Assembly (NCBI RefSeq): GCF_900177325.1
Contig: NZ_FXBL01000004.1
Location: forward strand, 1,984,001-2,048,000
Source: Mesorhizobium australicum
Lineage (GTDB): Bacteria; Pseudomonadota; Alphaproteobacteria; Rhizobiales; Rhizobiaceae
Reading direction: 5' to 3'
DNA: 64,000 bases
Shown: positions 54,446-63,457 of the stretch, piece after piece
How positions within the stretch are numbered: position 1 is the stretch's first letter
Layout of the letters: the number at the start of each line of letters is the position of its first letter
Made by a program: the position numbers and the translations under genes
The notes under the pieces: model-generated
What the model was told of the DNA's origin: nothing
The model's database searches: none
What the model saw: only the letters and a program-made list of their open reading frames with translations

Positions 54446-54565
54446 CACTCACGTGGCGATCCGTTCGACCGGCTTCTCATCGCGCAGGCCCTGTCGGAGC
54501 CGATGCGTTTCGTCACCGGCGACAAACAATTGGCTGCTTACAGCGATACGATCATTTCCTGGTAG
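54429..54565 (+). pseudogene. VapC-like PIN-domain toxin remnant
   Basis: The first codons (TTG start at 54429) read MNLLVDTHVA, the start of a PIN toxin. From 54457 on the frame changes: a +2 frame gives DPFDRLLIAQALSEPMRF VTGDKQLAAYSDTIISW and TAG at 54563-54565, the normal PIN C-terminus. Most of the middle (about 80 residues) is missing. The deletion and frameshift leave the toxin dead. It overlaps the antitoxin end by 17 bp. Confidence 0.8.
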
Positions 54566-54601
54566 CCGCCGCCCAACCCAACCGCACAAAGGAGCGATCC
54601 C

Positions 54602-54892
54602 GTGTGCCGCAACATCAAGCAACTGTTCAACTTCGATCCTCCCGCGACGGACGACGAGGTGTATGAGGCCGCGCTTCAGTTCGTGCGCAAGGTTTCCGGT
54701 GCGAACGCGCCATCGAAGAAGAACCGGAAGGCATTCGACCGGGCCGTCAGCAAGATCACCGCGGCCACCCGCGAATTGATCGACACGCTCGATACCAGCC
54801 AGCCGCCGAAGGATCGCGACGAAGAGGCCGCCAAGGCGCGGGCGCGATCTGCATTGCGTTTTTCCCCGCCACCTGTGATCGTATTCGAATGA
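54602..54892 (+). CDS. DUF2277 protein
   Basis: A 96-residue protein starting with GTG at 54602: MCRNIKQLFNFDPPATDDEVYEAALQFVRK is the DUF2277 start (Cys2 and conserved basic residues). Function unknown. Its end overlaps the start of the pirin gene by 4 bp. Confidence 0.88.
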   Translation: MCRNIKQLFNFDPPATDDEVYEAALQFVRKVSGANAPSKKNRKAFDRAVSKITAATRELIDTLDTSQPPKDRDEEAAKARARSALRFSPPPVIVFE

Positions 54893-55809
54893 GCTACTTT
54901 CCCGTCCGCGATCCCGAGCCCGGCGACGCCTTCTCCTGCGACGCCGTCGAACTGATGGTGATTCCGAATGCCAAGGACATCGGCGGCTTCGAGGTGCGCC
55001 GGGCGCTGCCGACTGCGAAGCGCCGGCTGGTCGGGCCGTTCATCTTCTTCGACCGGATGGGGCCGGCGATCCTGCGGGCGGGACAGGCGATGGACGTGCG
55101 GCCGCATCCGCATATCGGCCTGTCGACCGTGACCTACCTTTTCGACGGCCGCATCCGCCACCGCGATTCGCTCGGCACCGAGATGGTGATCGCGCCGGGC
55201 GACGTGAACCTGATGACGGCTGGCCGCGGCATCGTGCATTCGGAGCGCACGCCTCAGGAGCTTCGCGGCGCGCCGATGTCGATCTCGGGCCTGCAGACCT
55301 GGATCGCGCTTCCCGACGGCAAGGAGGAGATCGCGCCGGAATTCGCCAACACGGCCAAGGCGCACCTGCCGGACTTCGATGACGGGGGCGTCAGCGGCTC
55401 GGTGGTGATCGGCGCCTTCCAGGGGCTGGCCTCGCCGGTGAAGGCCTATTCCGACACGCTCTATGCATCGCTGCGCCTCGACGCCGGCGCGCGCGTGCAG
55501 ATCCCGGCGGATGCCGAGGAACGGGCGATCTATGTGCTGGAAGGATCGGTGATCATCGCCGGCGACCGCTTTCCGTCCGACCGCCTGCTGGTCTTCCGCC
55601 CGGGTGACGAGATCGTCGTCTCGTCCGAGACCGGCGCGCACTTCATGCTGTTCGGCGGAGCCTCGCTCGGCTCGCCCCGCCACATCTGGTGGAACTTCGT
55701 CTCGTCGTCGAAGGAACGCATCGAGCAGGCCAAAGAAGAATGGCGGACGGCGAAGTTCGACATCGTTCCCGGCGACGAGGAAGAGTTCATTCCCCTGCCG
55801 GCCGGCTAG
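54889..55809 (+). CDS. pirin family protein
   Basis: A 306-residue bicupin. The N-terminal cupin has the metal site in RPHPHIGLSTVTYLF and GRGIVHSE; the C-terminal cupin contains GSPRHIWWNFVSSSKERIEQAKEEW. Bacterial pirins can act as quercetinase-like dioxygenases or as partners of metabolic enzymes. It is coupled to the DUF2277 gene by a 4-bp overlap. Confidence 0.92.
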   Translation: MSYFPVRDPEPGDAFSCDAVELMVIPNAKDIGGFEVRRALPTAKRRLVGPFIFFDRMGPAILRAGQAMDVRPHPHIGLSTVTYLFDGRIRHRDSLGTEMVIAPGDVNLMTAGRGIVHSERTPQELRGAPMSISGLQTWIALPDGKEEIAPEFANTAKAHLPDFDDGGVSGSVVIGAFQGLASPVKAYSDTLYASLRLDAGARVQIPADAEERAIYVLEGSVIIAGDRFPSDRLLVFRPGDEIVVSSETGAHFMLFGGASLGSPRHIWWNFVSSSKERIEQAKEEWRTAKFDIVPGDEEEFIPLPAG

Positions 55810-55888
55810 GCTGCGACCGCGCCCCACGTTTACTTTTCGGGCCGCACTGCCTATGTCGGCAGCATTATAGGAAAAAGAAGCCGGACAA

Positions 55889-57799
55889 TTGCCCTCACCG
55901 TCCACGCCACTCCTCGATAAGGTCCGCATCCCTGAGGACCTGCGCAAGCTGTCGGAAGCCGAACTGCCGCAGCTCGCCGCCGAACTGCGCGAGGAACTGA
56001 TCGATGCGGTTTCGCAGACCGGCGGCCATCTCGGCGCCGGCCTGGGCGTGGTCGAGCTGACCGTTGCGCTGCACTACGTCTTCGACACGCCGGCCGATCG
56101 GCTGATCTGGGACGTCGGCCACCAGGCCTATCCGCACAAGATCCTGACCGGCCGCCGCGACCGCATCCGCACGCTCAGGAGCGAGAACGGCCTGTCCGGT
56201 TTCACCAAGCGTACCGAGAGCGAATACGATCCGTTTGGCGCGGCGCACTCCTCGACCTCGATCTCGGCCGGACTCGGCATGGCGGTCGCCCGCGACCTCG
56301 ACGGGCGAAAGAACAACGTCATCGCCGTGATCGGCGATGGCGCGATGTCGGCCGGCATGGCCTATGAGGCGATGAACAATGCCGGCGCGCTCGATGCCCG
56401 GCTGATCGTCATCCTCAACGACAACGACATGTCGATCGCCCCGCCAACGGGTGCGATGAGCGCCTATCTGGCGCGCCTCGCCGTCGGCAAGACCTATCTC
56501 GGCTTCCGCGACTTCGGCAAGAAGCTGACCTCCTACCTCGGCAAGCGCGCCGACCGCGCCATCACCCGCGCCGTCGAGCATGCGCGCGGCTATGTGACCG
56601 GCGGCACGATGTTCGAGGAGCTTGGCTTCTACCACATCGGGCCGATCGACGGGCACAATCTGGAGCACCTGATCCCGGTGCTGAAGAACGTCCGCGACAA
56701 TGGCGACGGGCCGGTGCTGATCCATGTCATCACCAAGAAGGGCAAGGGCTACGCCCCGGCCGAGGCCGCGTCCGACAAATATCACGGCGTCAACAAGTTC
56801 GACGTCATCACCGGCGCCCAGGCGAAGGCGCCGGCCAACGCGCCGGCCTATACCAAGGTCTTCGCGGAGGCTCTTGTCGACGAGGCGTTGCGCGATGAGA
56901 AGATCGTCGCGGTCACGGCGGCGATGCCTTCCGGTACCGGCCTCGACCTGTTCGGCGAGGCATTCCCGACCCGCACTTTCGATGTCGGCATCGCCGAACA
57001 GCACGCCGTCACCTTCGCCGCGGGCCTGGCGACGGAAGGCTTCAAGCCGTTCGCTGCGATCTATTCGACCTTCCTGCAGCGCGCCTACGACCAGGTCGTG
57101 CACGACGTGGCGATCCAGAAGCTGCCGGTGCGTTTCCCCATCGATCGCGCCGGCTTCGTCGGCGCCGACGGACCGACGCACTGCGGCGCCTTCGACGTCG
57201 GCTTCCTGGCATCGCTGCCGGGCTTCGTGGTGATGGCGGCCGCCGACGAGGCGGAACTGCGCCACATGGTGCGCACCGCGGCGGAGTATGACGAAGGGCC
57301 GATCTCGTTCCGCTATCCGCGCGGCAACGGCGTCGGCGTCGACATGCCGGCGCGGGGCTCGTTCCTCGACATCGGCAAGGGACGCATCCTGCGCGAGGGT
57401 TCGAAGGTGGCACTTCTGTCGCTTGGCACGCGCCTGGCGGATTGCCTGCTGGCGGCTGAGGAGCTCGATGCGGCCGGCCTGTCGACCACCGTCGCCGACG
57501 CCCGCTTCGCCAAGCCGCTCGACACCGATCTCATCAGCCGGCTGGCGCGCGAGCATGAGGTGTTGATCACGGTGGAGGAGGGAGCCGTGGGCGGCTTCGG
57601 CAGCCAGGTGCTGCAGTTCCTCGCCATGAACGGCCTGCTCGACAATGGCCTGAAGGTGCGCCCGCTCTGCCTGCCGGACGAGTTCACCGATCACGCCAAG
57701 CCCGAGAAGATGTATGCCGACGCCGGCCTCGACGCCGCCGGCATCGTGCGCACCGTCTTCGCCACGCTCCATCGCGAGATCCGCGCCGCGAGCGCGTGA
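55889..57799 (+). CDS. dxs: 1-deoxy-D-xylulose-5-phosphate synthase
   Basis: A 636-residue thiamine-diphosphate enzyme for the first step of the MEP pathway. [38 protein letters not shown] (ThDP-binding GDG...N), [19 protein letters not shown] (catalytic Glu) and [17 protein letters not shown] are present. The start is TTG at 55889 ([12 protein letters not shown]), judged by the usual N-terminus. ispE of the same pathway is at 16.9 kb. Confidence 0.96.
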   Translation: MPSPSTPLLDKVRIPEDLRKLSEAELPQLAAELREELIDAVSQTGGHLGAGLGVVELTVALHYVFDTPADRLIWDVGHQAYPHKILTGRRDRIRTLRSENGLSGFTKRTESEYDPFGAAHSSTSISAGLGMAVARDLDGRKNNVIAVIGDGAMSAGMAYEAMNNAGALDARLIVILNDNDMSIAPPTGAMSAYLARLAVGKTYLGFRDFGKKLTSYLGKRADRAITRAVEHARGYVTGGTMFEELGFYHIGPIDGHNLEHLIPVLKNVRDNGDGPVLIHVITKKGKGYAPAEAASDKYHGVNKFDVITGAQAKAPANAPAYTKVFAEALVDEALRDEKIVAVTAAMPSGTGLDLFGEAFPTRTFDVGIAEQHAVTFAAGLATEGFKPFAAIYSTFLQRAYDQVVHDVAIQKLPVRFPIDRAGFVGADGPTHCGAFDVGFLASLPGFVVMAAADEAELRHMVRTAAEYDEGPISFRYPRGNGVGVDMPARGSFLDIGKGRILREGSKVALLSLGTRLADCLLAAEELDAAGLSTTVADARFAKPLDTDLISRLAREHEVLITVEEGAVGGFGSQVLQFLAMNGLLDNGLKVRPLCLPDEFTDHAKPEKMYADAGLDAAGIVRTVFATLHREIRAASA

Positions 57800-57958
57800 G
57801 CGGCTTGAATCAATTTCTCAGGCACGTGAATCTGCCCGACAGCGTCTTTGCCTAAGACTCTGTTTACGCTGCGATTTGGCGTTTTCCTAACCTTGTCCCT
57901 TGGCCGTTTTTCAATCGGCCGCTGGTAGAAAGCTTCCCGGGACAGGGAGCACAACAAC

Positions 57959-58228
57959 ATGAAAACGACGATTGTCGCGGCGCTGGCCCTCGCCGCTTCG
58001 CTGACCGCGGCGATGGCCGAGCAGCGCTATGACCGCAAGCTCGAAGCGGCCGCGATCAGCATTGCCGCCTCGAAGATGGGCGAGCTGCGCGGCGGCTTCG
58101 GAGTGGACGCCCGACCGGTGTTCGTGTCGCCGATCGACAGGTCGCAGCCGACGCATCTTTCTGCCGCGCGCATGGACGCGACGCCGACCGGCTCGGTCAG
58201 GATTGCCTCGCGCTGTACCCCTTTCTGA
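57959..58228 (+). CDS. small secreted hypothetical protein
   Basis: An 89-residue protein with a signal peptide (KTTIVAALALAASLTAAMAEQ). The mature part has one Cys near the end (ASRCTPF) and a middle rich in Arg and Asp (KMGELRGGFGVDARPVFVSP). Often a small gene of this sort lies between dxs and tlyA in rhizobia. GGGAG precedes ATG. Function unknown. Confidence 0.65.
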   Translation: MKTTIVAALALAASLTAAMAEQRYDRKLEAAAISIAASKMGELRGGFGVDARPVFVSPIDRSQPTHLSAARMDATPTGSVRIASRCTPF

Positions 58229-58278
58229 CCGTCGCTCGCAGGCTTGCTTTCGCCGGCCCGACCGGCCAAGGAAGCGCG

Positions 58279-59040
58279 ATGTCCGCCGCAAGCCCCGCCA
58301 ACCGCCAGCGCCTCGACGAGCTCCTCGTCGTCCGCGGCCTCTTCGCCAGCCGCTCGCGCGCCCGCGATGCGATCGAACGGGGCACCATCACCGTCTCGGG
58401 CAAGGTCGAGACCAAACCGGGCAAGGTGGTGGAGCAGGGCGCGGACATCGCCGTCGACGATCCGGCGCGCGGCTATGTCTCGCGGTCGGCGCTGAAGCTC
58501 GTCGCGGCACTCGATCATTTCTCTATCGATCCGTCGGGCTGCCACGCCCTCGATGTCGGCGCCTCGACGGGCGGCTTCACGCAGGTCCTGCTGGAACGGG
58601 GTGCTGCATCCGTCACCGCCATCGATGTCGGCCGCGATCAGTTGCACGAGAGCCTGCGCGCCGATCCGCGCGTCCGGTCGATCGAGGGTCTGAACGTGCG
58701 CGATTTGACGATCGAACATCTTGACGGGAGAGCGCCTCAGGTCGTCGTCGCAGACGTGAGCTTCATCTCGCTGAAGCTGGCTTTGCCTCCCGCGCTTGCG
58801 CTTGCGGCGCCTGGTGCTGCCACAGCGCTTCTGGTGAAGCCGCAGTTCGAAGCCGGCCGCGAGGCGATCGGCAAGGGCGGGCTGCTGCGCGATCCGGCGC
58901 TGGGCGAGAAGATCGCACGGGACATGTCGTCCTGGCTGGAGAGTCAGCCCGGCTGGCGCTCGCTCGGCATCGCGCCATCGCCGATCGCGGGCGGCGACGG
59001 CAACCGGGAATTCCTGCTCGGCGGAAGGAAAGACCGGTGA
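58279..59040 (+). CDS. tlyA: TlyA-family rRNA 2'-O-methyltransferase
   Basis: A 253-residue protein with an N-terminal S4 RNA-binding domain (QRLDELLVVRGLFASRSRARDAIERG) and a C-terminal FtsJ-type methylase (ALDVGASTGGFTQVLLERGAASVTAIDVGRDQL). It methylates ribosomal RNA (16S/23S 2'-O) and in some genera it acts as haemolysin. Its last 4 bp overlap the next gene (GTGA). Confidence 0.9.
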   Translation: MSAASPANRQRLDELLVVRGLFASRSRARDAIERGTITVSGKVETKPGKVVEQGADIAVDDPARGYVSRSALKLVAALDHFSIDPSGCHALDVGASTGGFTQVLLERGAASVTAIDVGRDQLHESLRADPRVRSIEGLNVRDLTIEHLDGRAPQVVVADVSFISLKLALPPALALAAPGAATALLVKPQFEAGREAIGKGGLLRDPALGEKIARDMSSWLESQPGWRSLGIAPSPIAGGDGNREFLLGGRKDR

Positions 59041-60278
59041 ACGTGCGGCTCAAAATCGATTCGCTCGGCGGGCAGGGCGACGGCGTGGCCCGAACCGAGC
59101 GCGGGCAGGTCTTCGTTCCGTTCACCCTGCCGGGCGAGATCGTCAACGTGGCCGTCGAGCGCGACCGAGGCACGCTGATGGCGGTGGTGGAACCGTCGCC
59201 GCTCCGGGTCGAGCCGCCGTGCCGGCATTTCGGCACCTGCGGTGGCTGCTCTCTGCAGCATATGGACGATGCGGCCTATCGCGCCTTCAAGTCGGAGCGC
59301 GTGGCCTCGGCCCTGAAGCGGGAGCGGATCGACGTGGCGCTCGAACCGTTGATCGCCTGCGCGCCGGACAGCCGCCGCCGCGTGGTGCTGAGCGGCCGCA
59401 GGACGGTGGGCGGCATGCTGCTGGGCTATCACCGCATGCAGTCTGCCGAGATCGTCGACATCGAGGAATGCCGCATCGCCGTGCCGTCGATCGTTTCGGC
59501 CTTGCCGCTGCTGCGCGATCTCGCCGGCATAGTCTGCCAGAACACGAAGCCTTTCCATGTCACGGTGACCTCGACGGAGACCGGCCATGACGTCGCCTTC
59601 GCCGATGTCGACGACGTGCCCGACGCGGCACGGCGCGCGGCGGGCGATATGGCGATCCGCCAGAAGCTTGCGCGGCTCTCCATCGATGGCGACATCGTGG
59701 TCGAGCATCACAGGCCCGCTATCCGCTATGGCAGCGTGGACGTCTCGCCGCCGCCCGGAAGCTTTCTCCAGGCGGTCGCCTCCGCCGAAGAGGCGATGGC
59801 CGGCCTCATCATGGCGCACCTTGCCAAGGCCAAGCGCGTGGCTGATCTCTTCTGCGGCTCCGGCGCCTTTGCGCTGCGCCTTGCCCACGGCTCGGAGGTT
59901 CACGCCGTGGAGGCGGAAGCCGCCCCTTTGGCCGCCCTCGACCGCGGCTTCCGCTTCTCGACAGGATTGAAGCGCGTCACGACGGAAAAGCGCGACCTCT
60001 TCCGCCGCCCGCTCACCTTCAAGGAACTCGACGCCTTCGATGGCATCGTCTTCGATCCGCCGCGCGCGGGCGCCGAGGACCAGTCGCGGCAGATCGCGCG
60101 CTCGAACGTGCCGAAGGTCGCAGCGGTGTCCTGCAATCCCGCGACGCTCGCCCGCGATCTGCGCATCCTCATCGACGGCGGCTACAAGCTCGTGAGCGTG
60201 ACGCCCGTCGACCAGTTCCTCTGGTCGCCGCACGTCGAGGCGGTCGCGCTGCTGGAGAAGCCTCGCAAGCGGCGGTGA
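59037..60278 (+). CDS. class I SAM-dependent RNA methyltransferase (RlmD/TrmA type)
   Basis: A 413-residue uracil-C5 RNA methyltransferase. An N-terminal TRAM-like domain (MNVRLKIDSLGGQGDGVAR) precedes a possible Fe-S cluster site with Cys in PCRHFGTCGGCSLQH; the SAM site is VADLFCGSGAFAL, the catalytic Cys in AVSCNPATLARDL. It is translationally coupled to tlyA by a 4-bp overlap, GTG start at 59037. The exact base is not known. Confidence 0.88.
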   Translation: MNVRLKIDSLGGQGDGVARTERGQVFVPFTLPGEIVNVAVERDRGTLMAVVEPSPLRVEPPCRHFGTCGGCSLQHMDDAAYRAFKSERVASALKRERIDVALEPLIACAPDSRRRVVLSGRRTVGGMLLGYHRMQSAEIVDIEECRIAVPSIVSALPLLRDLAGIVCQNTKPFHVTVTSTETGHDVAFADVDDVPDAARRAAGDMAIRQKLARLSIDGDIVVEHHRPAIRYGSVDVSPPPGSFLQAVASAEEAMAGLIMAHLAKAKRVADLFCGSGAFALRLAHGSEVHAVEAEAAPLAALDRGFRFSTGLKRVTTEKRDLFRRPLTFKELDAFDGIVFDPPRAGAEDQSRQIARSNVPKVAAVSCNPATLARDLRILIDGGYKLVSVTPVDQFLWSPHVEAVALLEKPRKRR

Positions 60279-60282
60279 CGGT

Positions 60283-60306
60283 CAGAGCGAGTTTCGAAAC
60301 AGTCTC
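60283..60306. mobile_element. 24-bp MITE remnant (right end)
   Basis: CAGAGCGAGTTTCGAAACAG followed by TCTC matches the right end of the MITE copies at 24412 and 50546 (1 mismatch to copy 1 over 24 bp). It lies in the 28-bp gap between the RlmD-like stop and the sirtuin stop, and TCA directly follows, as in copy 1. Confidence 0.75.
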
Positions 60307-61017
60307 TCAGGCCTGCGCCAGCAGCCGGTCGACGAAGGCCGGCACGGTGGTCGACGCGGGACCGCGGATCACTTCGTCGAAGAGTTGCGTGTTGTCTGAC
60401 GTGTCGAGATTGATCTCGACCGTGCGGGCGCCGGCGGCACTCGCCTCCTCGACGAACTGGGCGGCGGGGTAGACGTTGCCCGAGGTGCCGATCGCGACAA
60501 ACAGGTCCGCCTTGCCGAGCGCGCGGTAGATCCGCTCCATCTGATAGGGCATCTCGCCGAACCAGACGATGTCCGGCCGCATCCGTCCGATGATCGAGCA
60601 GTGCGGGCACTGCGAATAGGTCGACATGTCCGTCTTCCAAGGGCCGCGCATGCCGCAAGCTTCGCACAGGGCGGAGTTCAGTTCGCCATGCATGTGGATG
60701 AGCCGGCGCGAGCCGGCCGATTCGTGCAGGTCGTCGACGTTCTGCGTGACGAGCAGGAAATTGTCGCGCCAGGCGCCTTCGAGGCGCGCCAGCGCATGAT
60801 GCGCCTCGTTGGGCCGGGTGTCGCGGAGCTGCCGGCGGCGCTTGTTGTAGAAGTCGTGCACCTTCACCGGATTGTGGGCGAAGCCTTCCGGCGTCGCGAG
60901 CTCGCGATGATCGACTTTCGCCCAGATCCCGTTCTTGTCACGGAACGTGTCGAGCCCGGATTCGACGGAAATGCCGGCGCCGGTGAGGATGACGATGGAG
61001 GGGGGATGGTCAGGCAC
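60307..61017 (-). CDS. cobB: NAD-dependent protein deacylase (sirtuin, CobB type)
   Basis: A 236-residue sirtuin. GAGISVESGLDTFR binds NAD, TQNVDDLHESAGS and His110 in LIHMHGEL are catalytic, and four Cys (118, 121, 137, 140) bind zinc. Tyr57-x2-Arg60 in DFYNKRRR is the class III motif for negatively charged acyl groups, so desuccinylase activity is likely as well as deacetylase. Its TGA stop is next to the MITE remnant. Confidence 0.94.
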   Translation of the reverse strand: MPDHPPSIVILTGAGISVESGLDTFRDKNGIWAKVDHRELATPEGFAHNPVKVHDFYNKRRRQLRDTRPNEAHHALARLEGAWRDNFLLVTQNVDDLHESAGSRRLIHMHGELNSALCEACGMRGPWKTDMSTYSQCPHCSIIGRMRPDIVWFGEMPYQMERIYRALGKADLFVAIGTSGNVYPAAQFVEEASAAGARTVEINLDTSDNTQLFDEVIRGPASTTVPAFVDRLLAQA

Positions 61018-61113
61018 TGCGTTCGGCGTCTCTTCGGGTCCGCGACGAATCTGATCTGAAGACGCTGCGCAGGCGTCGTGTCAACAGGATCGTGTTGCGT
61101 GAAGCCGTCCGCG

Positions 61114-62526
61114 TTACGCCTTCGTCCCGCCGACCGTCATCTGGTTCATGCGCAGGTGCGGCTGGCCGATGCCGACGGGCACGCCCTGGCCGGCCTTGCC
61201 GCAGGTGCCGATGCCGGTGTCGAGTTTCAGGTCGTTGCCGACCATCGTCACGCGGTGCATCGCGTCTGGTCCGTTGCCGATCAGCATCGCGCCCTTGATC
61301 GGCTGGGTCACCTTGCCGTCCTCGATCATATAGGCCTCGGTGCAGCCGAACACGAACTTTCCGCTCGTGATGTCCACCTGGCCGCCGCCGAACGACACGG
61401 CGTAGATGCCCTTCTTCACCGAGGCTATGATCTCTTCCGGCGTCTTGTCGCCCGCGGTCATGTAGGTGTTGGTCATGCGCGGCATGGGTTGATGGGCATA
61501 ACCTTCGCGGCGGCCGTTTCCGGTTGGGCGCATGCCCATCAGCCGCGCATTCTGGCGGTCCTGCATGTAGCCGACCAGCTTGCCGTCCTCGATCAGCACA
61601 TTGTAGGCCGACGGGGTGCCTTCGTCGTCGATCGTCAGCGAGCCGCGCCGTTCCATGATCGTGCCGTCGTCGACCACGGTCACGCCCTTCGCCGCCACCT
61701 GCTGGCCCATCAGGCCGGAGAAGGCGGAGGTCTTCTTGCGGTTGAAGTCGCCTTCGAGCCCATGGCCGACGGCTTCGTGCAGCATCACGCCAGGCCAGCC
61801 GGAGGCCAGAACGATGTCGAAGGTCCCGGCAGGGGCGGGGACCGCCTCCAGGTTCACCAACGCCTGGCGCAGCGCCTCGTCCGCGCCGTCTCTCCAGGCA
61901 CCGTCGGCGACGAACTCGTCGAAGCTCTTGCGCCCGCCAGCGCCGTAAGAGCCGGTCTCCTGTCGGTCGCCATCGCCGACGACGACCTGGATGCTCATGC
62001 GCACCAGCGGGCGGATGTCGCGCGCGATCTGGCCGTCGGCGCGGACGATCTCGACATGCTGCCAGGAGGCGGTGAGCGAGGCGGTCACCTGCCGCACGCG
62101 CGGGTCGCGGGCGCGCACATAGGCGTCGATCTCCTGAAGGATCTTCGCCTTGGCCTCGAAGCCAGGCGCCTCGATCGGGTTCGCATCGCCGTAGAGATGG
62201 CGGTTGGTCCGCGCCGGCGCCTCGGCAAGGGTGCCCGAATAGCCGGTCTTGACGGCCGACACGGCATCGGCCGCGCGCCGGAGAGCCGCGCCCGACAGTT
62301 CGCTCGAATGCGCGTAGCCGGAGGCCTCACCCGCGACGGCGCGCAGGCCGAATCCCTGGTCGGTGGAGAAATTGGCCGTCTTCAGCCGGCCATTGTCGAA
62401 CATCAGCGCTTCGGACTGGCTCTGCTCGAGGAACAACTCCCCGTCATCGGCGCCGGTGATCGTGTCGCGCACGATCTGCCGGACCTCCTCGTCGGAAATG
62501 TCGAACTGGGTGAGCAGGCTGTCCAT
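61114..62526 (-). CDS. tldD: metalloprotease TldD
   Basis: A 470-residue subunit of the TldD/TldE protease, which degrades peptides such as microcin leader or CcdA. The zinc motif is HEAVGHGLEGD (about 247-257), with GCTEAYMIEDGKVTQPIKGAMLIGNG near the end. MDSLLTQFDISDEEVRQ at 62526 is chosen; an upstream ATG at 62562 adds 12 residues. TldE is not in the window. Confidence 0.94.
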   Translation of the reverse strand: MDSLLTQFDISDEEVRQIVRDTITGADDGELFLEQSQSEALMFDNGRLKTANFSTDQGFGLRAVAGEASGYAHSSELSGAALRRAADAVSAVKTGYSGTLAEAPARTNRHLYGDANPIEAPGFEAKAKILQEIDAYVRARDPRVRQVTASLTASWQHVEIVRADGQIARDIRPLVRMSIQVVVGDGDRQETGSYGAGGRKSFDEFVADGAWRDGADEALRQALVNLEAVPAPAGTFDIVLASGWPGVMLHEAVGHGLEGDFNRKKTSAFSGLMGQQVAAKGVTVVDDGTIMERRGSLTIDDEGTPSAYNVLIEDGKLVGYMQDRQNARLMGMRPTGNGRREGYAHQPMPRMTNTYMTAGDKTPEEIIASVKKGIYAVSFGGGQVDITSGKFVFGCTEAYMIEDGKVTQPIKGAMLIGNGPDAMHRVTMVGNDLKLDTGIGTCGKAGQGVPVGIGQPHLRMNQMTVGGTKA

Positions 62527-62605
62527 CGCACGGGTCCCGGCTGGTTGGAATGTCACCCGCATATAGGCATGGGGTCGGCGCGCAGCAATCGCGCGGCCGG
62601 AGCCG

Positions 62606-63106
62606 TCACGGGAGGGCGGCGAAACCCTCGGCGAAACCGGTGAGGTCGACCGGGATGCCGATGCCTTCCTCGGGCGCCTGGAAGACGATGAACACCGCCG
62701 ACTTGCCGGTCTTGAACGTATCGAGAAGCTGCTTCTCCAGGATCACCTCGGCGTAGCAGCCGTCCTCGAAGCAGCGGGCGAAATAGGCGCGGCCGATGTC
62801 CTTGCCGTCGACATAGAGGCCGAGGCCGTTCGGCAGAAGCACGCCGAGCGGGGTCAGCACGCGCAGGATCTCGGCCTTGTTGTCGGCGGTGCGGAACACG
62901 ACGACGGAAAGCCCCATCTCGGGCCTCTCCTCGGCAACCACGTTCTGCATCATCGCGCACTGCTCGGCGGTCGCCCCCGCAGGCGTCGAGCAGACCATCG
63001 ACCATGCGCCGTGGGTGCCCTTCACCGTCTCCTGCTGCTGTGCCGAGGCAGGCGTCGAAGCAGCCGCGCAGCACAACAGCGCAGACAGTATAATGCGACG
63101 GATCAT
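62606..63106 (-). CDS. invasion-associated locus B (IalB) family protein
   Basis: A 166-residue periplasmic protein with a signal peptide (RIILSALLCCAAASTPASA). The IalB domain shows GAWSMVCSTPAGATAEQCAMMQNVV, PLGVLLPNGLGLYVDGKDIGRAYFARCFEDGCYAEVIL with paired cysteines. Named from Bartonella but widespread in Rhizobiales; function unknown. GGAG lies 6 nt before ATG. It follows the direction of tldD, 80 bp upstream. Confidence 0.87.
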   Translation of the reverse strand: MIRRIILSALLCCAAASTPASAQQQETVKGTHGAWSMVCSTPAGATAEQCAMMQNVVAEERPEMGLSVVVFRTADNKAEILRVLTPLGVLLPNGLGLYVDGKDIGRAYFARCFEDGCYAEVILEKQLLDTFKTGKSAVFIVFQAPEEGIGIPVDLTGFAEGFAALP

Positions 63107-63457
63107 CGTGAACTCCGTGACGAATCAGGCAAAGTTACCGCGCGAGGCCCCGCATTTCAAAGCCGGCGGGCCCGCGCCGCGCGATGCGTTGGGCAAAACC
63201 GCTGTCTCCGGAAAATCCGCCGGAATTGCGGCCCCGCTGGCGAGCCGCCCGAAACGCGCGCAAAGCTGAGGTAAACGGCTGTTTCAGACGGGCTTTCGGG
63301 TATTTCTACACAGACGGCGCGGCGCGCGCAAAAATGCCGCATGCGCCGGACGATGGCTTTCTTGCGGTCGGATTGAGAGTATGGTTTTAACGCGCCAACG
63401 GTGGGACCCTGTCCGCTGCACGCGGGTCCGGACAAGACGTTGCGGGAGACGATCGTC
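63107..63457. other. intergenic region upstream of coxB
   Basis: About 350 bp between divergent ialB-like and coxB genes; it must carry the promoter of the cytochrome oxidase genes. I see no good hexamer pair, repeat or small gene. A hairpin-like GGACCC...GGGTCC lies at about 63404-63430. Confidence 0.4.
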
